Below, one piece after another: positions 8,790 through 18,456 of a DNA stretch of 64,000 nucleotides (position 1 is its first letter; each line of letters begins with the position of its first letter). The translations under genes and the position numbers were made by a program. A model generated the notes under the pieces. It had not been told where the DNA came from. It did no database searches and was given only the letters and a program-made list of their open reading frames with translations. The DNA is from Thermoanaerobaculia bacterium (lineage in GTDB: Bacteria > Acidobacteriota > Thermoanaerobaculia > Multivoradales > JAGPDF01): NCBI GenBank assembly GCA_018057705.1, contig JAGPDF010000020.1, positions 1-64,000 on the forward strand, in the 5' to 3' direction.

Positions 8790-9976
8790 GCGCCGGCAAT
8801 CTGCCGTTCTCTCTCGCGCTCGCCCTGCGCTATCTCCGCAGCACCCGCAAGGACGCCTTCGTCAGCTTTCTGTCGCTCGTGGCGGCGGCAGGCATCGGCC
8901 TCGGCGTCGCCGCGCTCGTGCTGGCGCTCGCGGCGCTCACCGGCATGCAGGAGGCGCTGACGAGCGAGATCCTGGCGCGCACGCCGGCGCTCGAGGTCCA
9001 GCTCCCGGCTCGCCTGGGACCGGCGGCGGTGGCCCTCCTGGCTGAGAGCCTCCGGAGCGACTCCGAGGTGACGGCGGTGCAGCAGGCGCTCTCCGGCAAG
9101 GGCTGGATCGTCGTTTCCGGCCGGGCCATGCCGGTCGAGGTGACCGGCTTCGAGGGCGAGGTACCGGCGCAGTTTCCAGGCGCCTCCGGCGAACCGCCGG
9201 GTCTCTACCTCGGCGACCGGGAGGCGGCGCGGCTGGGTATCGCCCCGGCGACCATCGTCACGATCGCCTCGCCGCGCCCGACCCTGACGCCTTTCGGGCC
9301 GCAACCGCGAGCCGTGAATCTGCGCCTCGCGGGACTCTTCCACTCCGGGAAGTCCGAGCAGCGGGCGCGGGCGGCGCTGCCGATCGAACGCGCCGTGCAG
9401 CTGTTCGGGGCGGACCGGCCGCGGCGCCTGCTCGTGACGCTCACCAGTCTCGATGCGGCGGCAGGAGTCGCCACGCGGCTCTCGTCCCGGGTTCCCGAGG
9501 GCTCACGCATTTCGACCTGGCAGGAGCTCAACCGCCCGCTCTTCTTCGCTCTGCGCCTGGAGAAGAGCGTGATGTTCGTCGCCGTCTCGTTGATCGTGGT
9601 CGTCGCCGCGCTCGCCCTGATCGCGGATCTCTCCCTGATCGCCGCCAACAAGCGGCGCGAGATCGGCCTGCTCATCGCCATGGGAGGGAGCGCCGGCACA
9701 CTGCGCGCCGCGTTCTGCTGGCTGGGGGCGATGCTCGGCGGCATCGGCACCCTCGCCGGCGCGGCGGTCGGCTCGGCGGCGGCGGTGATCCTCGACCGGG
9801 CGCGGCTCATTCGCATGCCGGGAGACGTCTACTTCCTCGACTATCTGCCGTTCGCGGTGCCGGTCCGGGACCTCGCGGTCATCGTCGCCGTGACCCTGCT
9901 CTGGGCCCTCGCCTGCTCCTGGTACGGCGCTTCGCGCGTCGCGCAGCTCGATCCGATGGCGGCGTTGCGGTCATGA
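8786..9976 (+). CDS. LolC/LolE-type lipoprotein-releasing ABC transporter permease
   Basis: 396-residue inner-membrane permease of the Lol complex, which extracts lipoproteins from the inner membrane for transfer to the outer membrane. The N-terminal segment (LRYLRSTRKDAFVSFLS plus one TM helix, about 25-50), a large periplasmic MacB-like domain (50-260) and three C-terminal TM helices are arranged as in LolC/E. IAANKRREIGLLIAMGGS after TM2 is the usual coupling region. The GTG start overlaps the lysS stop by 4 nt, and lolD follows 10 nt later. Only one permease gene is present, so it may act as a homodimer like LolF. Confidence 0.9.
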   Translation: MSAGNLPFSLALALRYLRSTRKDAFVSFLSLVAAAGIGLGVAALVLALAALTGMQEALTSEILARTPALEVQLPARLGPAAVALLAESLRSDSEVTAVQQALSGKGWIVVSGRAMPVEVTGFEGEVPAQFPGASGEPPGLYLGDREAARLGIAPATIVTIASPRPTLTPFGPQPRAVNLRLAGLFHSGKSEQRARAALPIERAVQLFGADRPRRLLVTLTSLDAAAGVATRLSSRVPEGSRISTWQELNRPLFFALRLEKSVMFVAVSLIVVVAALALIADLSLIAANKRREIGLLIAMGGSAGTLRAAFCWLGAMLGGIGTLAGAAVGSAAAVILDRARLIRMPGDVYFLDYLPFAVPVRDLAVIVAVTLLWALACSWYGASRVAQLDPMAALRS

Positions 9977-9986
9977 AAGGCGGATC

Positions 9987-10670
9987 ATGACGATCGCGAT
10001 ATCGATGCGTGGTGTCGACAAGAGCTATCGCGACGCGGCCCGGACGGTGGAGGTGCTGCGCGCCATCGACCTCGCGGTGGAGGGCGGGGACCGGCTGGCC
10101 ATCGTCGGGCCGTCGGGCTCCGGCAAGTCGACGCTCCTCCACCTCCTGGGCGGGCTCGACCGGCCGGACGCCGGAGAGATCGTGGTCGGAGAGCGATCCC
10201 TCGCCAACCTCGGCGCAGCCGAGCTCGCGGCCTTCCGCAACCGCACGATCGGCTTCGTCTTCCAGTTCCAGCAACTGCTGGCGGATTTCACGGCGCTCGA
10301 GAACGTCATGATTCCGGGACGGATCGCCGGCATCCCCGCGGCCGAGCTCGCCGTGCGCGCCCGCCGCCTCCTCGCGCAGGTGGGGATGGTGGAACGCGAG
10401 GAGCATTTTCCGTCGCAGCTCTCGGGTGGTGAGCAGCAGCGGGTGGCGCTGTGTCGCGCCCTGCTTCTCGACCCGCCGCTGCTGCTCGCCGACGAGCCCA
10501 CGGGGAGCCTCGACCCGGAATCCGGCGCGGCGGTGGTCGAGCTCCTGGAGACTCTCCAGAGCGGCCGGGGGATGACCGCGATCGTGGTCACCCACAATCC
10601 GGTGCTGGCTCGGCGATGTGATAGAATTTTGCGGCTGGAAGGGGGAGCGCTGCACTCCGAAAGTGTTTGA
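9987..10670 (+). CDS. lolD: LolD-type lipoprotein-releasing ABC transporter ATPase
   Basis: 227 residues, a single nucleotide-binding domain. Walker A GPSGSGKST (about 41-49), Q-loop in FVFQFQQLL, signature LSGGEQQR and Walker B LLLADEPTGSLD are all intact. It follows the permease gene and energises lipoprotein release at the cytoplasmic face. The gene is in the MacB/LolD/FtsE class; its position after a LolC/E permease decides the call. Its last codons contain a TAGAAT box (10622-10627) that could serve clpC. Confidence 0.92.
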   Translation: MTIAISMRGVDKSYRDAARTVEVLRAIDLAVEGGDRLAIVGPSGSGKSTLLHLLGGLDRPDAGEIVVGERSLANLGAAELAAFRNRTIGFVFQFQQLLADFTALENVMIPGRIAGIPAAELAVRARRLLAQVGMVEREEHFPSQLSGGEQQRVALCRALLLDPPLLLADEPTGSLDPESGAAVVELLETLQSGRGMTAIVVTHNPVLARRCDRILRLEGGALHSESV

Positions 10671-10709
10671 TTTGCAAGCACTTCGGGGATTTTCCTCAAG
10701 GAGTCGAGA

Positions 10710-13136
10710 GTGTTCGAGAAGTTCAACGAGAAGGCGCGTCGGGCGCTGTTTTTCGCCCGCTACGAGGCTTCCAAGCTCGGCAGCCGGGTCATCGAGTCCG
10801 AGCATGTGCTGCTCGGAATTCTGCGCGAGGGCGAAGAGACGGTCACCGAGCTCTTCCGCCGGTTCCATGCCCGTCCGGAAGACGTCCGGCGCGAGATCGA
10901 AGGAGAGCGCGTTTTCGTCGAGCGCATCTCGTCCACGGCGGAGCTGCCGCTTTCCGAGGAGTCCAAGAAGATCCTCGCCTACGCCGCCCACGAAGCCGAG
11001 TCGATGCTGCACGCGGCGGTGGGTTCGGAGCATCTTCTGGTCGGCATCCTGCGCGTCGAGGGCTCCGTCGCGGCGCGCATCCTGACGCAGCAGAGTTTCG
11101 ACGTCTACACCCTGCGGGAAGAGGTTCTGGCGATCGCCAAGGAGCGCGAGGCGTCGCTCCAGAAGAAAGAGCTGCCGTTCCTCTCGGAGTACAGCCGCGA
11201 TCTCACCGCGCTCGCCACCCAGGGCAGCTTCGACCCGCTGATCGGCCGCGAACGCGAAGTCGAGCGCATCGTGCAGATCCTGTCGCGGCGCACCAAGAAC
11301 AATCCGATTCTGCTGGGCGAGCCCGGAGTCGGGAAGACCGCGATCGTCGAAGGGCTGGCGCTGCGCATCGTCGAAGGGCGCGTGCCGATCTTCCTGGCGC
11401 AGAAGCGCGTGCTGGCGCTCGACCTGTCGCTGATCGTCGCCGGCACCAAGTATCGCGGGCAGTTCGAGGAGCGCCTCAAGGGCATCCTCAAGGAGCTCAA
11501 GGAGTCGAAGGACATCATCGTCTTCGTCGACGAGATCCACTCCCTGATCGGCGCCGGCTCGGCCGAAGGCTCGCTCGACGCCGCCAACATCCTCAAGCCG
11601 GCGCTGTCGCGCGGCGAGGTGAGCTGCATCGGCGCCACGACGATCAAGGAGTACCGGAAGTTCATCGAGAAGGACCGCTCGCTCCTGCGGCGGTTCCAGT
11701 CGGTGCAGGTCTCGCCGCCGAACCAGGAGGAGACGCTGCAGATCCTCGATGGCGTGAAGGATCGCTACGAGTCGTTCCACAAGGTGCGGTACTCGAGCGA
11801 CGCGCTGCGCCGGGCGATCTACCAGACCTCGCGCTACATCACCGACCGCTTCCAGCCCGACAAGGCGATCGACGTCATCGACGAAGCCGGGGCGAAGGTC
11901 AAGCTGCGCAAGGTCAAGGACACCCAGAACCTCCGGCGTCTGGAGCAGGAGATCCGGCAGGTGGTCCGCGACATGAAGAGCGCGATCTCGGAGAAGAACT
12001 TCGAATCGGCGGTGTTCCTGCGCGAGCGTGAGATCGAGCTGCGCGAGGACCTCGAGCGGATGGGGGCGGCCTCCGACGAGGACGCCGAGCTCGAAGTGAC
12101 CACCCGGGATATCGAGGAGGTCATCGCCGCCTGGACCGGGATCCCCGTCTCGAGCCTTCAGGAGGACGAGGCGGAGCGGCTCCTGCACATGGAGGAGACG
12201 CTGCGCAAGCACGTCGTGGGGCAGGAGATGGCGATCTCGGGCATCTCCCGCGCCATCCGCCGCTCGCGCCTCGGCGTTGCCAACCCGCAGCGGCCCATGG
12301 GGTCGTTCATCTTTCTCGGACCTTCGGGAGTGGGCAAGACCGAGGTCGCGCGCCGGCTCGCCGAGTTCCTCTTCGGCTCGCAGCACGCCCTGGTGCGTTT
12401 CGACATGAGCGAGTACATGGAGAAGCATGCCGTCTCCAAGCTCATCGGATCCCCCCCGGGCTATATCGGCCACGAGGAGGGCGGGCAGCTCACGGAACGA
12501 GTCCGCCGGCAGCCGTACTCCCTCGTCCTGTTCGACGAGATCGAGAAGGCCCACCCGGATGTCGCCAACCTCCTGCTGCAGATCCTCGACGATGGCACCC
12601 TGACCGACGCCTACGGCAACCAGGTGGACTTCAAGAACACTCTCCTGCTCATGACCTCGAACATCGGGTCGAAGCTGGTTCTGCGGGGCGGCCGGATGGG
12701 CTTCGGCAGCCAGGACGCGGAAGAGGCCTTTCGCCGGGTGGAGGACGAGATCCTCTCCGAGCTCCGCCGGTCTTTCAGCCCGGAGTTCATCAACCGGGTG
12801 GACGAGGTGATCGTCTTCCACCCGCTGGGGGAGAGCGAGCTCCGGGCCATCGTCGACCTGCTCCTCGACGACGTCAACGTGACGCTGGCGCAGCGCAATC
12901 TCCGTGTCGAAGTGTCGCCGGCGGGGAAGGAATGGCTGCTGCGCAGGGCCGGAATTGACGCCTCGACGGGGGCGCGACCCCTAAGGCGGACGATTCAGCG
13001 TCATGTGCAGGATACAATCTCCGAGTTGCTGATCCGTTCGAGCAAGCAGGACTTCGAAGTGATCGAGGCCGATGTGGAGGGTTCCGGGCTCACGGTGCGG
13101 GCGCGACCGCGAGAGCTGGAACCCAGCAGGACCTGA
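10710..13136 (+). CDS. clpC: ClpC-type AAA+ unfoldase of the Clp protease
   Basis: 808 residues. It unfolds substrates for ClpP. Order: double Clp-N repeat (about 1-145), AAA module 1 with Walker A GEPGVGKTA (about 203-211), a UVR-like helical segment (about 405-450, NFESAVFLREREIELREDLE), AAA module 2 with GPSGVGKTE (about 537-545), and the C-terminal D2-small domain. The UVR segment and the absence of a long ClpB-type middle domain favour ClpC. GTG start with AAGGAG about 6 nt upstream. The C-terminus DFEVIEADVEGSGLTVRARPRE is typical. No clpP is present nearby. Confidence 0.93.
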   Translation: MFEKFNEKARRALFFARYEASKLGSRVIESEHVLLGILREGEETVTELFRRFHARPEDVRREIEGERVFVERISSTAELPLSEESKKILAYAAHEAESMLHAAVGSEHLLVGILRVEGSVAARILTQQSFDVYTLREEVLAIAKEREASLQKKELPFLSEYSRDLTALATQGSFDPLIGREREVERIVQILSRRTKNNPILLGEPGVGKTAIVEGLALRIVEGRVPIFLAQKRVLALDLSLIVAGTKYRGQFEERLKGILKELKESKDIIVFVDEIHSLIGAGSAEGSLDAANILKPALSRGEVSCIGATTIKEYRKFIEKDRSLLRRFQSVQVSPPNQEETLQILDGVKDRYESFHKVRYSSDALRRAIYQTSRYITDRFQPDKAIDVIDEAGAKVKLRKVKDTQNLRRLEQEIRQVVRDMKSAISEKNFESAVFLREREIELREDLERMGAASDEDAELEVTTRDIEEVIAAWTGIPVSSLQEDEAERLLHMEETLRKHVVGQEMAISGISRAIRRSRLGVANPQRPMGSFIFLGPSGVGKTEVARRLAEFLFGSQHALVRFDMSEYMEKHAVSKLIGSPPGYIGHEEGGQLTERVRRQPYSLVLFDEIEKAHPDVANLLLQILDDGTLTDAYGNQVDFKNTLLLMTSNIGSKLVLRGGRMGFGSQDAEEAFRRVEDEILSELRRSFSPEFINRVDEVIVFHPLGESELRAIVDLLLDDVNVTLAQRNLRVEVSPAGKEWLLRRAGIDASTGARPLRRTIQRHVQDTISELLIRSSKQDFEVIEADVEGSGLTVRARPRELEPSRT

Positions 13137-13212
13137 AAAAACTCCCGGTTCCTGGCTGGCCGCGACCGCGGCCGCCGAGCATGGTACCCGTCTTGCAGCG
13201 CGCGGAGATTCT

Positions 13213-15540
13213 ATGAGGCATGTTCAGCGTTGGCTGCTGGTCGTAATCTTCCTGCTCGCTGCAGGTGCGCGCGCAGAGACCATCCGCGAAGTCGAGTTCC
13301 GGGGGCTGCACCTGCTCGCGGAGGAGACCGTCAAGTACTACCTCGGCCTGACCGACGGGCAGGAGCTCGACGAGGGCGCCCTGAATCGCGCCATCGAGGA
13401 GCTGTGGCGGCGCAACCTGATCGACGACCTGAAGATCGAGAAGGTCGAGGCGGCGGGCGGCGTCAAGCTGATCGTCACCGTGACCGAGCGCCCGATCCTC
13501 CGGTCGCTGGACTTCAAGGGCCTGAAGCGCCTCTCCCGGACCGACATCACCGAACGCATCACGAAGGAGTCGATCTCGGTCCGCGAGGGCTCGCCGATCT
13601 CGCTCGGCGAGATCAAGCGGCTTCAGACGACGATCGAGGAGATGTACCGGGAGAAGGGCTTCCGCTTCGCCCAGGCCGACTTTCTCCTCGAGGAGGTCGC
13701 CCCGACCGAGCGCCGGGTGGTGTTCACGATCGACGAAGCCGAGAAGGTCCGGATCGGCGACATCAAGTTCGCCGACAACACGGTCTACGGTGACTGGCGT
13801 CTGAAGTGGGCGATGAGCAAGACGAAGGAGTCGAATCTCCTTTGGCGGATGCTCAAGAAGGACATCTACAACCCGGCCACCATCGCCGAGGACCTCGTGA
13901 AGGTCAAAGATCTCTACCGCGGCGCCGGCTACAAGAACGCCCGGCTCGACGAGCCGATCCTCAGCGTGCGGGAGAAGGGGAGCGGCAAGCGCAGCCTCGG
14001 AATCGGGATCCCGGTCGTCGAGGGCGCGCGCTTCAAGCTCGGCGAGGTCAAGATCGAAGGCAACCAGGTTTTCAACCAGCAGTTTCTGGCGGCGCAGTTC
14101 TCGCGCCCGCGCGGCGGCTGGCTGCGGTCGTCGATGATCGACAAGGGTCTCGAATCGGTCGAGGATGCCTACAAGAACTACGGACACATCTTCGCCAACT
14201 TCGACACCCAGCTGGTCGAGCGCGGAGACGACGTCGCCGACATCGAGATCAAGATCACCGAAGGCGACCAGTATCGCGTCGGGCGGATGGAGTTCGAAGG
14301 CAATACCCGCACGCGCGACAAGGTCCTGCGTCGGGAGTTCCGGATCCAGGAGGGCACCCTGCTGAACATGGGCGCCATCAAGGGGAGCCTGTTCAAGGTC
14401 AACCAGCTCGGCTATTTCAAGCTCAACGAGGACGATCCGATCGTCTTCGAGAACTTCGACACCGAGAAGAAGACGGTGGACGTGAAGGTGAAGGGCGTCG
14501 AGAGCGATCGCACCGAGCTCCAGGTAGGCGCAGGCTGGAGTGAAACCTACGGCTTCTTCGGACAGCTCTCCGTGCGGACCCAGAACTTCCTCGGCCGAGG
14601 CGAGACGGTGGGCCTCTCCTTCCAGTCCGGCCGCTACCAGGACGAGTACGGCCTCTCGTACTACATTCCATGGTGGCTCGACCGCCCCCAGAGCATCGGC
14701 CTGCAGTTGTTCAAGAGCGACCTCAACTACTCGCAGTACGCCAGTCAGCAGTCGGAGCGCCGCAGTGAAGGCGCGGTCCTCACCTACGGGCGCAACTTCG
14801 GTCTGTTCGGCAGTGGCAGCGTCAGCTACACGATCTCGCAATCCCAGGACAGGCTGTTCTACACCGGGCCGCTGGATGCCATCGTCGAGCTGAGCTACGA
14901 CATCGCGAATTCGTCGATTCAGCCGGTCTACACCTTCGACAGCCGCGACAGCCGGCTCGAGACGACGCGCGGTTGGAACCTCGTCGGCTCGCTCGAATAC
15001 GCCGGCGGCTTCCTCGGCGGCGACAACTACTTCTGGCGTCCCGAAGTCCACCTCTCCCGCTTCCAGCCGCTCACGTTCTCGCCGGTCAAGACCCTGCTGG
15101 CGCTCAACCTGGAGGCCGGACAGGTCATCCCGTTCGACGGCCGCGAGGTCGTCCCGCTCGAGCGCTATTTCATCGGCGGCGAGAACAGTGTCCGCGGGTT
15201 CCAGTTCCGGTCGATCTACGTGCGTGACGAGAACACGAACCTGCCGGTGCTCCAGGATGGGTACTTCAAGGGCGGCGACAAGTTCCTGCAGATGAACCTC
15301 GAGCTCCAGGTTCTGGTCGGCGGGCCGTTCCGGGTCATCGCCTTCGTCGACGGCGGCAACGTCTACGACGACGACCAGAGCCTCGACCCCTCCAATATCC
15401 GTACCTCGGCAGGTGGCGAGCTGCGCATCTTCGTGCCGATCTTCGGCGCTCCCCTGCGATTCATTTATGCTTCGAACCTGGACCCTCTGCCCGATGACCG
15501 GTTCGAGAGCTTCCAATTCAGCATCGGCGCAACTTTCTGA
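13213..15540 (+). CDS. bamA: BamA outer membrane protein assembly factor
   Basis: 775 residues with a signal peptide (about 1-21, ending ARA-ET). It is the core of the BAM complex that folds beta-barrel proteins into the outer membrane. Five POTRA domains span about 22-415 and a 16-strand barrel fills the rest, with the conserved VRGF loop at about 660-663 and a C-terminal aromatic residue (GATF) as in Omp85 proteins. The open frame begins at 13072, but GGAG then ATG at 13213 fits the signal peptide. It heads bamA-skp-lpxD-fabZ-lpxA, a very widespread gene order. Confidence 0.96.
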   Translation: MRHVQRWLLVVIFLLAAGARAETIREVEFRGLHLLAEETVKYYLGLTDGQELDEGALNRAIEELWRRNLIDDLKIEKVEAAGGVKLIVTVTERPILRSLDFKGLKRLSRTDITERITKESISVREGSPISLGEIKRLQTTIEEMYREKGFRFAQADFLLEEVAPTERRVVFTIDEAEKVRIGDIKFADNTVYGDWRLKWAMSKTKESNLLWRMLKKDIYNPATIAEDLVKVKDLYRGAGYKNARLDEPILSVREKGSGKRSLGIGIPVVEGARFKLGEVKIEGNQVFNQQFLAAQFSRPRGGWLRSSMIDKGLESVEDAYKNYGHIFANFDTQLVERGDDVADIEIKITEGDQYRVGRMEFEGNTRTRDKVLRREFRIQEGTLLNMGAIKGSLFKVNQLGYFKLNEDDPIVFENFDTEKKTVDVKVKGVESDRTELQVGAGWSETYGFFGQLSVRTQNFLGRGETVGLSFQSGRYQDEYGLSYYIPWWLDRPQSIGLQLFKSDLNYSQYASQQSERRSEGAVLTYGRNFGLFGSGSVSYTISQSQDRLFYTGPLDAIVELSYDIANSSIQPVYTFDSRDSRLETTRGWNLVGSLEYAGGFLGGDNYFWRPEVHLSRFQPLTFSPVKTLLALNLEAGQVIPFDGREVVPLERYFIGGENSVRGFQFRSIYVRDENTNLPVLQDGYFKGGDKFLQMNLELQVLVGGPFRVIAFVDGGNVYDDDQSLDPSNIRTSAGGELRIFVPIFGAPLRFIYASNLDPLPDDRFESFQFSIGATF

Positions 15541-15558
15541 TTCATAAGGAGTGAGTTC

Positions 15559-16122
15559 ATGTCTGCGAGTCTCTGGAGGGAAGCGAAGGCAGTGTCCGGG
15601 CGGATCGCGGTGGCGTTGTCCGTCCTCGCCCTGGTGCCGGCGTCGGCGGCGCTCGCCCAGGCCGGCAAGGTGGCGGTCATCGACGTGCAGCGCCTGGTGA
15701 CCGATTCGGTCGCCGGCAAGGAGGCGCTCGCGCGCCTGAAGAAGCTGCAGGACGACAAGATCGCCGAGGGCAAAGCGAAGAACGAAGAGGTCGACAATCT
15801 CCGCAAGCGTCTCAATGAGGGACGCCTCTCGCTCGCCGACGACAAGATCTCGGAGCTCGAGAAGCAGCTCGAGGAGAAGGTCACGGGCCTCCGCCGGTTC
15901 CAGGAGGATGCCGAGCGCGACTTCAACAAGAGCCGCGAGACCACCTTCGGCGAGATCGAGCGCCGCGTGTTCCCGGTCATCGAACAGATCGGCAAGGAGG
16001 GCGGCTACGCTTTCATCTTCAACAAGTTCCAGAGTGGCCTGCTGTACGCCGACGAGGCTGCGGACATCACCAACCAGGTCATCCAGCGCTTCGACGGTGC
16101 AGCGACGCCGAAGGGGAACTAG
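15559..16122 (+). CDS. skp: Skp/OmpH family periplasmic chaperone
   Basis: 187 residues. Signal peptide (about 1-33, ending ALAQA) followed by a short beta segment (KVAVIDVQRLV) and long charged coiled-coil arms (about 55-135), the jellyfish architecture of Skp trimers that hold unfolded outer-membrane proteins for BAM. AAGGAG lies 7 nt before the ATG. Placement directly after bamA and before lpxD supports the call. Confidence 0.92.
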   Translation: MSASLWREAKAVSGRIAVALSVLALVPASAALAQAGKVAVIDVQRLVTDSVAGKEALARLKKLQDDKIAEGKAKNEEVDNLRKRLNEGRLSLADDKISELEKQLEEKVTGLRRFQEDAERDFNKSRETTFGEIERRVFPVIEQIGKEGGYAFIFNKFQSGLLYADEAADITNQVIQRFDGAATPKGN

Positions 16123-16125
16123 AGC

Positions 16126-17199
16126 TTGAATTTTTCGCTCGGAGAACTGGCCGAGCGGGTGGGCGGAGAGGTGCAGGGCTCGCCGGCCCGGCAGCTGGAC
16201 GGAGTGCGGACGCTCTCCGAGGCGGGCCCGACGCACCTTTCCTTTCTGACCAGTCCGAGCTACCTCGAACAGGCGGTCGCGAGCGCGGCCGGGGCGGTGC
16301 TGGTGGGGCGCAAGACCCTGCTCCCGGGCCGCGACCTCCTGCGATGCGCGGAGCCGCAGCTCGCCCTGGCGGCGATCCTGCGGCTCTTTCACCCCGTCGC
16401 CGCCGTCACTCCCGGTGTCCATTCGACCGCTGTCGTGGGGGCGGAGTGCCAGGTCGCGGCCTCCGCTGCCATCGCGCCCTATGTCGTGCTGGGCCGCGGG
16501 GTGACGGTGGGTGAGGGCTCCGTGCTCCATCCCCACGTGGTGGTGGGGGAGGGGTGCCGGATCGGTGCCCGAGTCGTTCTGCATCCCCACGTCGTGCTCT
16601 ATCCCGGCGTCCACCTGGCGGACGGCGTCGAGATTCACGCCGGGACGGTTCTGGGTAGCGACGGCTTCGGCTATGCGAGCGTGCGCGGGGTGCATCACAA
16701 GATTCCGCAGGTCGGACGGGTCGAGATCGGCGCCGACGTCGAGATCGGCGCCCTGACCGCGATCGACCGTGCCTTGCTCGGCGCGACCTCGATCGGCGCT
16801 GGAACCAAGATCGACAACCTCGTTCAGGTCGGACACAATGTGGTGGTGGGGGACCGATCGATCCTCTGCGGCCAGGTGGGAATCGCCGGCAGTGCCCGGA
16901 TCGGCTCCGGGGTGGTCATGGGCGGCCGGGCCGGATCGGCCGGCCATCTCACGATCGGCGACGGCGCCCAGCTGGCGGCGGCGGCGGTCGTGCTGCAGTC
17001 GGTGGACGCCGGTACCGCGGTCGCCGGCGCGCCGGCGATTCCGATCGCCGTCTGGCGGCGCCAGCAGGCGATCTTCCGCCGGCTGCCGGAGATCTGGAAA
17101 AGGTTGCGGGCACTCGAACAGAAGACGGGGACCAAGGATGGCGGAGACGACAGGGACACCGGGAATGCCGGCAGCGCCGCAGATGCCCGAGAAGCCTAA
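16126..17199 (+). CDS. lpxD: UDP-3-O-(3-hydroxyacyl)glucosamine N-acyltransferase
   Basis: 357 residues, starting at TTG 3 nt after the skp stop. Third step of lipid A synthesis: transfers a 3-hydroxyacyl chain from ACP to the 2-amino group. N-terminal LpxD domain (about 1-100), then left-handed beta-helix hexapeptide repeats (about 100-300), with the catalytic-His region VQVGHNVVVGD, and a C-terminal helical tail that binds ACP. The acyl donor is hydroxyacyl-ACP, whose dehydration competitor FabZ is the next gene. Confidence 0.95.
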   Translation: MNFSLGELAERVGGEVQGSPARQLDGVRTLSEAGPTHLSFLTSPSYLEQAVASAAGAVLVGRKTLLPGRDLLRCAEPQLALAAILRLFHPVAAVTPGVHSTAVVGAECQVAASAAIAPYVVLGRGVTVGEGSVLHPHVVVGEGCRIGARVVLHPHVVLYPGVHLADGVEIHAGTVLGSDGFGYASVRGVHHKIPQVGRVEIGADVEIGALTAIDRALLGATSIGAGTKIDNLVQVGHNVVVGDRSILCGQVGIAGSARIGSGVVMGGRAGSAGHLTIGDGAQLAAAAVVLQSVDAGTAVAGAPAIPIAVWRRQQAIFRRLPEIWKRLRALEQKTGTKDGGDDRDTGNAGSAADAREA

Positions 17200-17641
17200 C
17201 TGGGACGTACGCTGGATCATGTCGGTCCTGCCGCATCGTTATCCGATGCTGCTGATCGATCGCGTGCTCGAGATGGAGCCGCGTCAGCGCATCGTCGCGA
17301 TCAAGAACTTCACCATCAACGAGGAGTTCTTCGCGGGTCATTTCCCGCAGCATCCAGTGGTGCCGGGCGTGCTCCTGGTCGAGGCCATGGCGCAGGCGGG
17401 GGGCATCCTGCTCATGCACGACGATCCGGAGCGCGAGAAGAAGCTCCTGCTGTTCATGTCGATCGAGCGCGCCCGTTTCCGGCGCCCGGTCGTCCCCGGT
17501 GACCGGGTGCACTTCGAGGCCACGGTGCTGCGGCTCAAGGCGAACCACTGCAAGCTCCAGGCTCGCGCGCTGGTCGACGGCGTCGTACATGCCGAGGCGG
17601 AACTGCTCTCGACCACGGTCGACCGGGATTCGATCCGATGA
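17138..17641 (+). CDS. fabZ: 3-hydroxyacyl-ACP dehydratase FabZ
   Basis: 167 residues from ATG 17138; alternatives at 17165 and 17183 (152 residues, closer to the family norm) are equally in frame. Hot-dog fold dehydratase of fatty acid synthesis. LPHRYPMLLIDRV opens the core, and the active-site helix carries AGHFPQHPVVPGVLLVEAMAQ's catalytic His and Glu (first and fifth-from-last of that stretch). It overlaps the end of lpxD and its stop overlaps the lpxA start (ATGA), so expression of the three lipid genes is coupled. Confidence 0.93.
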   Translation: MAETTGTPGMPAAPQMPEKPNWDVRWIMSVLPHRYPMLLIDRVLEMEPRQRIVAIKNFTINEEFFAGHFPQHPVVPGVLLVEAMAQAGGILLMHDDPEREKKLLLFMSIERARFRRPVVPGDRVHFEATVLRLKANHCKLQARALVDGVVHAEAELLSTTVDRDSIR

Positions 17642-18456
17642 GCGGCCTGCATCCGCTGGCGGTCATCGACGGCAGCGCCCGGATCGGCGACGGGGTCACC
17701 GTCGGTCCGTTCGCGGTGATCGGTCCCGACGTCACGATCGGCGATCGCACCGAGATCGGCGCGCACGTCCAGATCCACGGTCCGACGGTCATCGGCGTGG
17801 AGAATCGCGTCTATCCCAGCGTCTGCCTGGGTATGGATCCGCAGGACCTCAAGTTCTCCGGCGAGACGGTGCGGCTGCAGGTGGGCGATCGCAACACCAT
17901 CCGCGAATTCACCACTTTTCACCGTGGCACCGGCAAGGGCGGCGGCCTCACGACCGTCGGTAACGACAATCTGTTCATGGTCTACAGCCACGTCGCCCAC
18001 GACTGCCATGTCGGCAGCCGGACGATCTTCGCCAATTGCGCGACTCTCGCCGGGCACGTCGAAGTCGGCGACGACTCGGTCGTCGGCGCCTTCTCGGCGG
18101 TGCAGCAGTTCGGCCGCGTGGGGCATCACGCCTACGTCGGCGGCTATACGCGGCTGCTGGTCGACGCGCTGCCCTACGTCAAGACGGTGGGGCTGCGCCC
18201 GGCGGTCTTCGGCGTCAACCGCATCGGTCTGCGTCGTAAGGGGCTCGACGACGAGCGCATCCGCACGATCGAGAAGGCGATGCGCATCTTTCTGCGCTCC
18301 GGACTCAACACGACGCAGGCCCTCGAGCGCCTGGAGGCGGAGTTCCCTGGCGCGCCGGACGTCGAGTACCTGATCCGGTTCGTGCGCAGCGCCAAACGGG
18401 GCGTGGTCAAGGCACTGCCGACCCACCGGGGCGCGGGAGATGCCGGTGGCGACTGA
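17638..18456 (+). CDS. lpxA: Acyl-ACP:UDP-N-acetylglucosamine O-acyltransferase
   Basis: 272 residues. First step of lipid A synthesis. Left-handed beta-helix hexapeptide repeats start at once (HPLAVIDGSARIGDGV) and run to about 190; the catalytic His region is MVYSHVAHDCHVG, followed by the conserved NCATLAGHVEVGD. The C-terminal helical domain (190-265) carries the usual GLNRIGLRRKG-like segment, here GVNRIGLRRKG. ATGA overlap with fabZ and a 17-nt overlap with the following oxidoreductase gene. Whether it O- or N-acylates is tied to that neighbour. Confidence 0.95.
   Translation: MSGLHPLAVIDGSARIGDGVTVGPFAVIGPDVTIGDRTEIGAHVQIHGPTVIGVENRVYPSVCLGMDPQDLKFSGETVRLQVGDRNTIREFTTFHRGTGKGGGLTTVGNDNLFMVYSHVAHDCHVGSRTIFANCATLAGHVEVGDDSVVGAFSAVQQFGRVGHHAYVGGYTRLLVDALPYVKTVGLRPAVFGVNRIGLRRKGLDDERIRTIEKAMRIFLRSGLNTTQALERLEAEFPGAPDVEYLIRFVRSAKRGVVKALPTHRGAGDAGGD

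Noticed and set aside
9879-12821. 980-codon open frame on the minus strand
   Set aside because: Antisense to lolD and clpC, no recognisable motif.
13090-17220. 1376-codon open frame on the minus strand
   Set aside because: It is exactly antisense to bamA, skp and lpxD, which have strong family motifs; long antisense frames are common in DNA this GC-rich.
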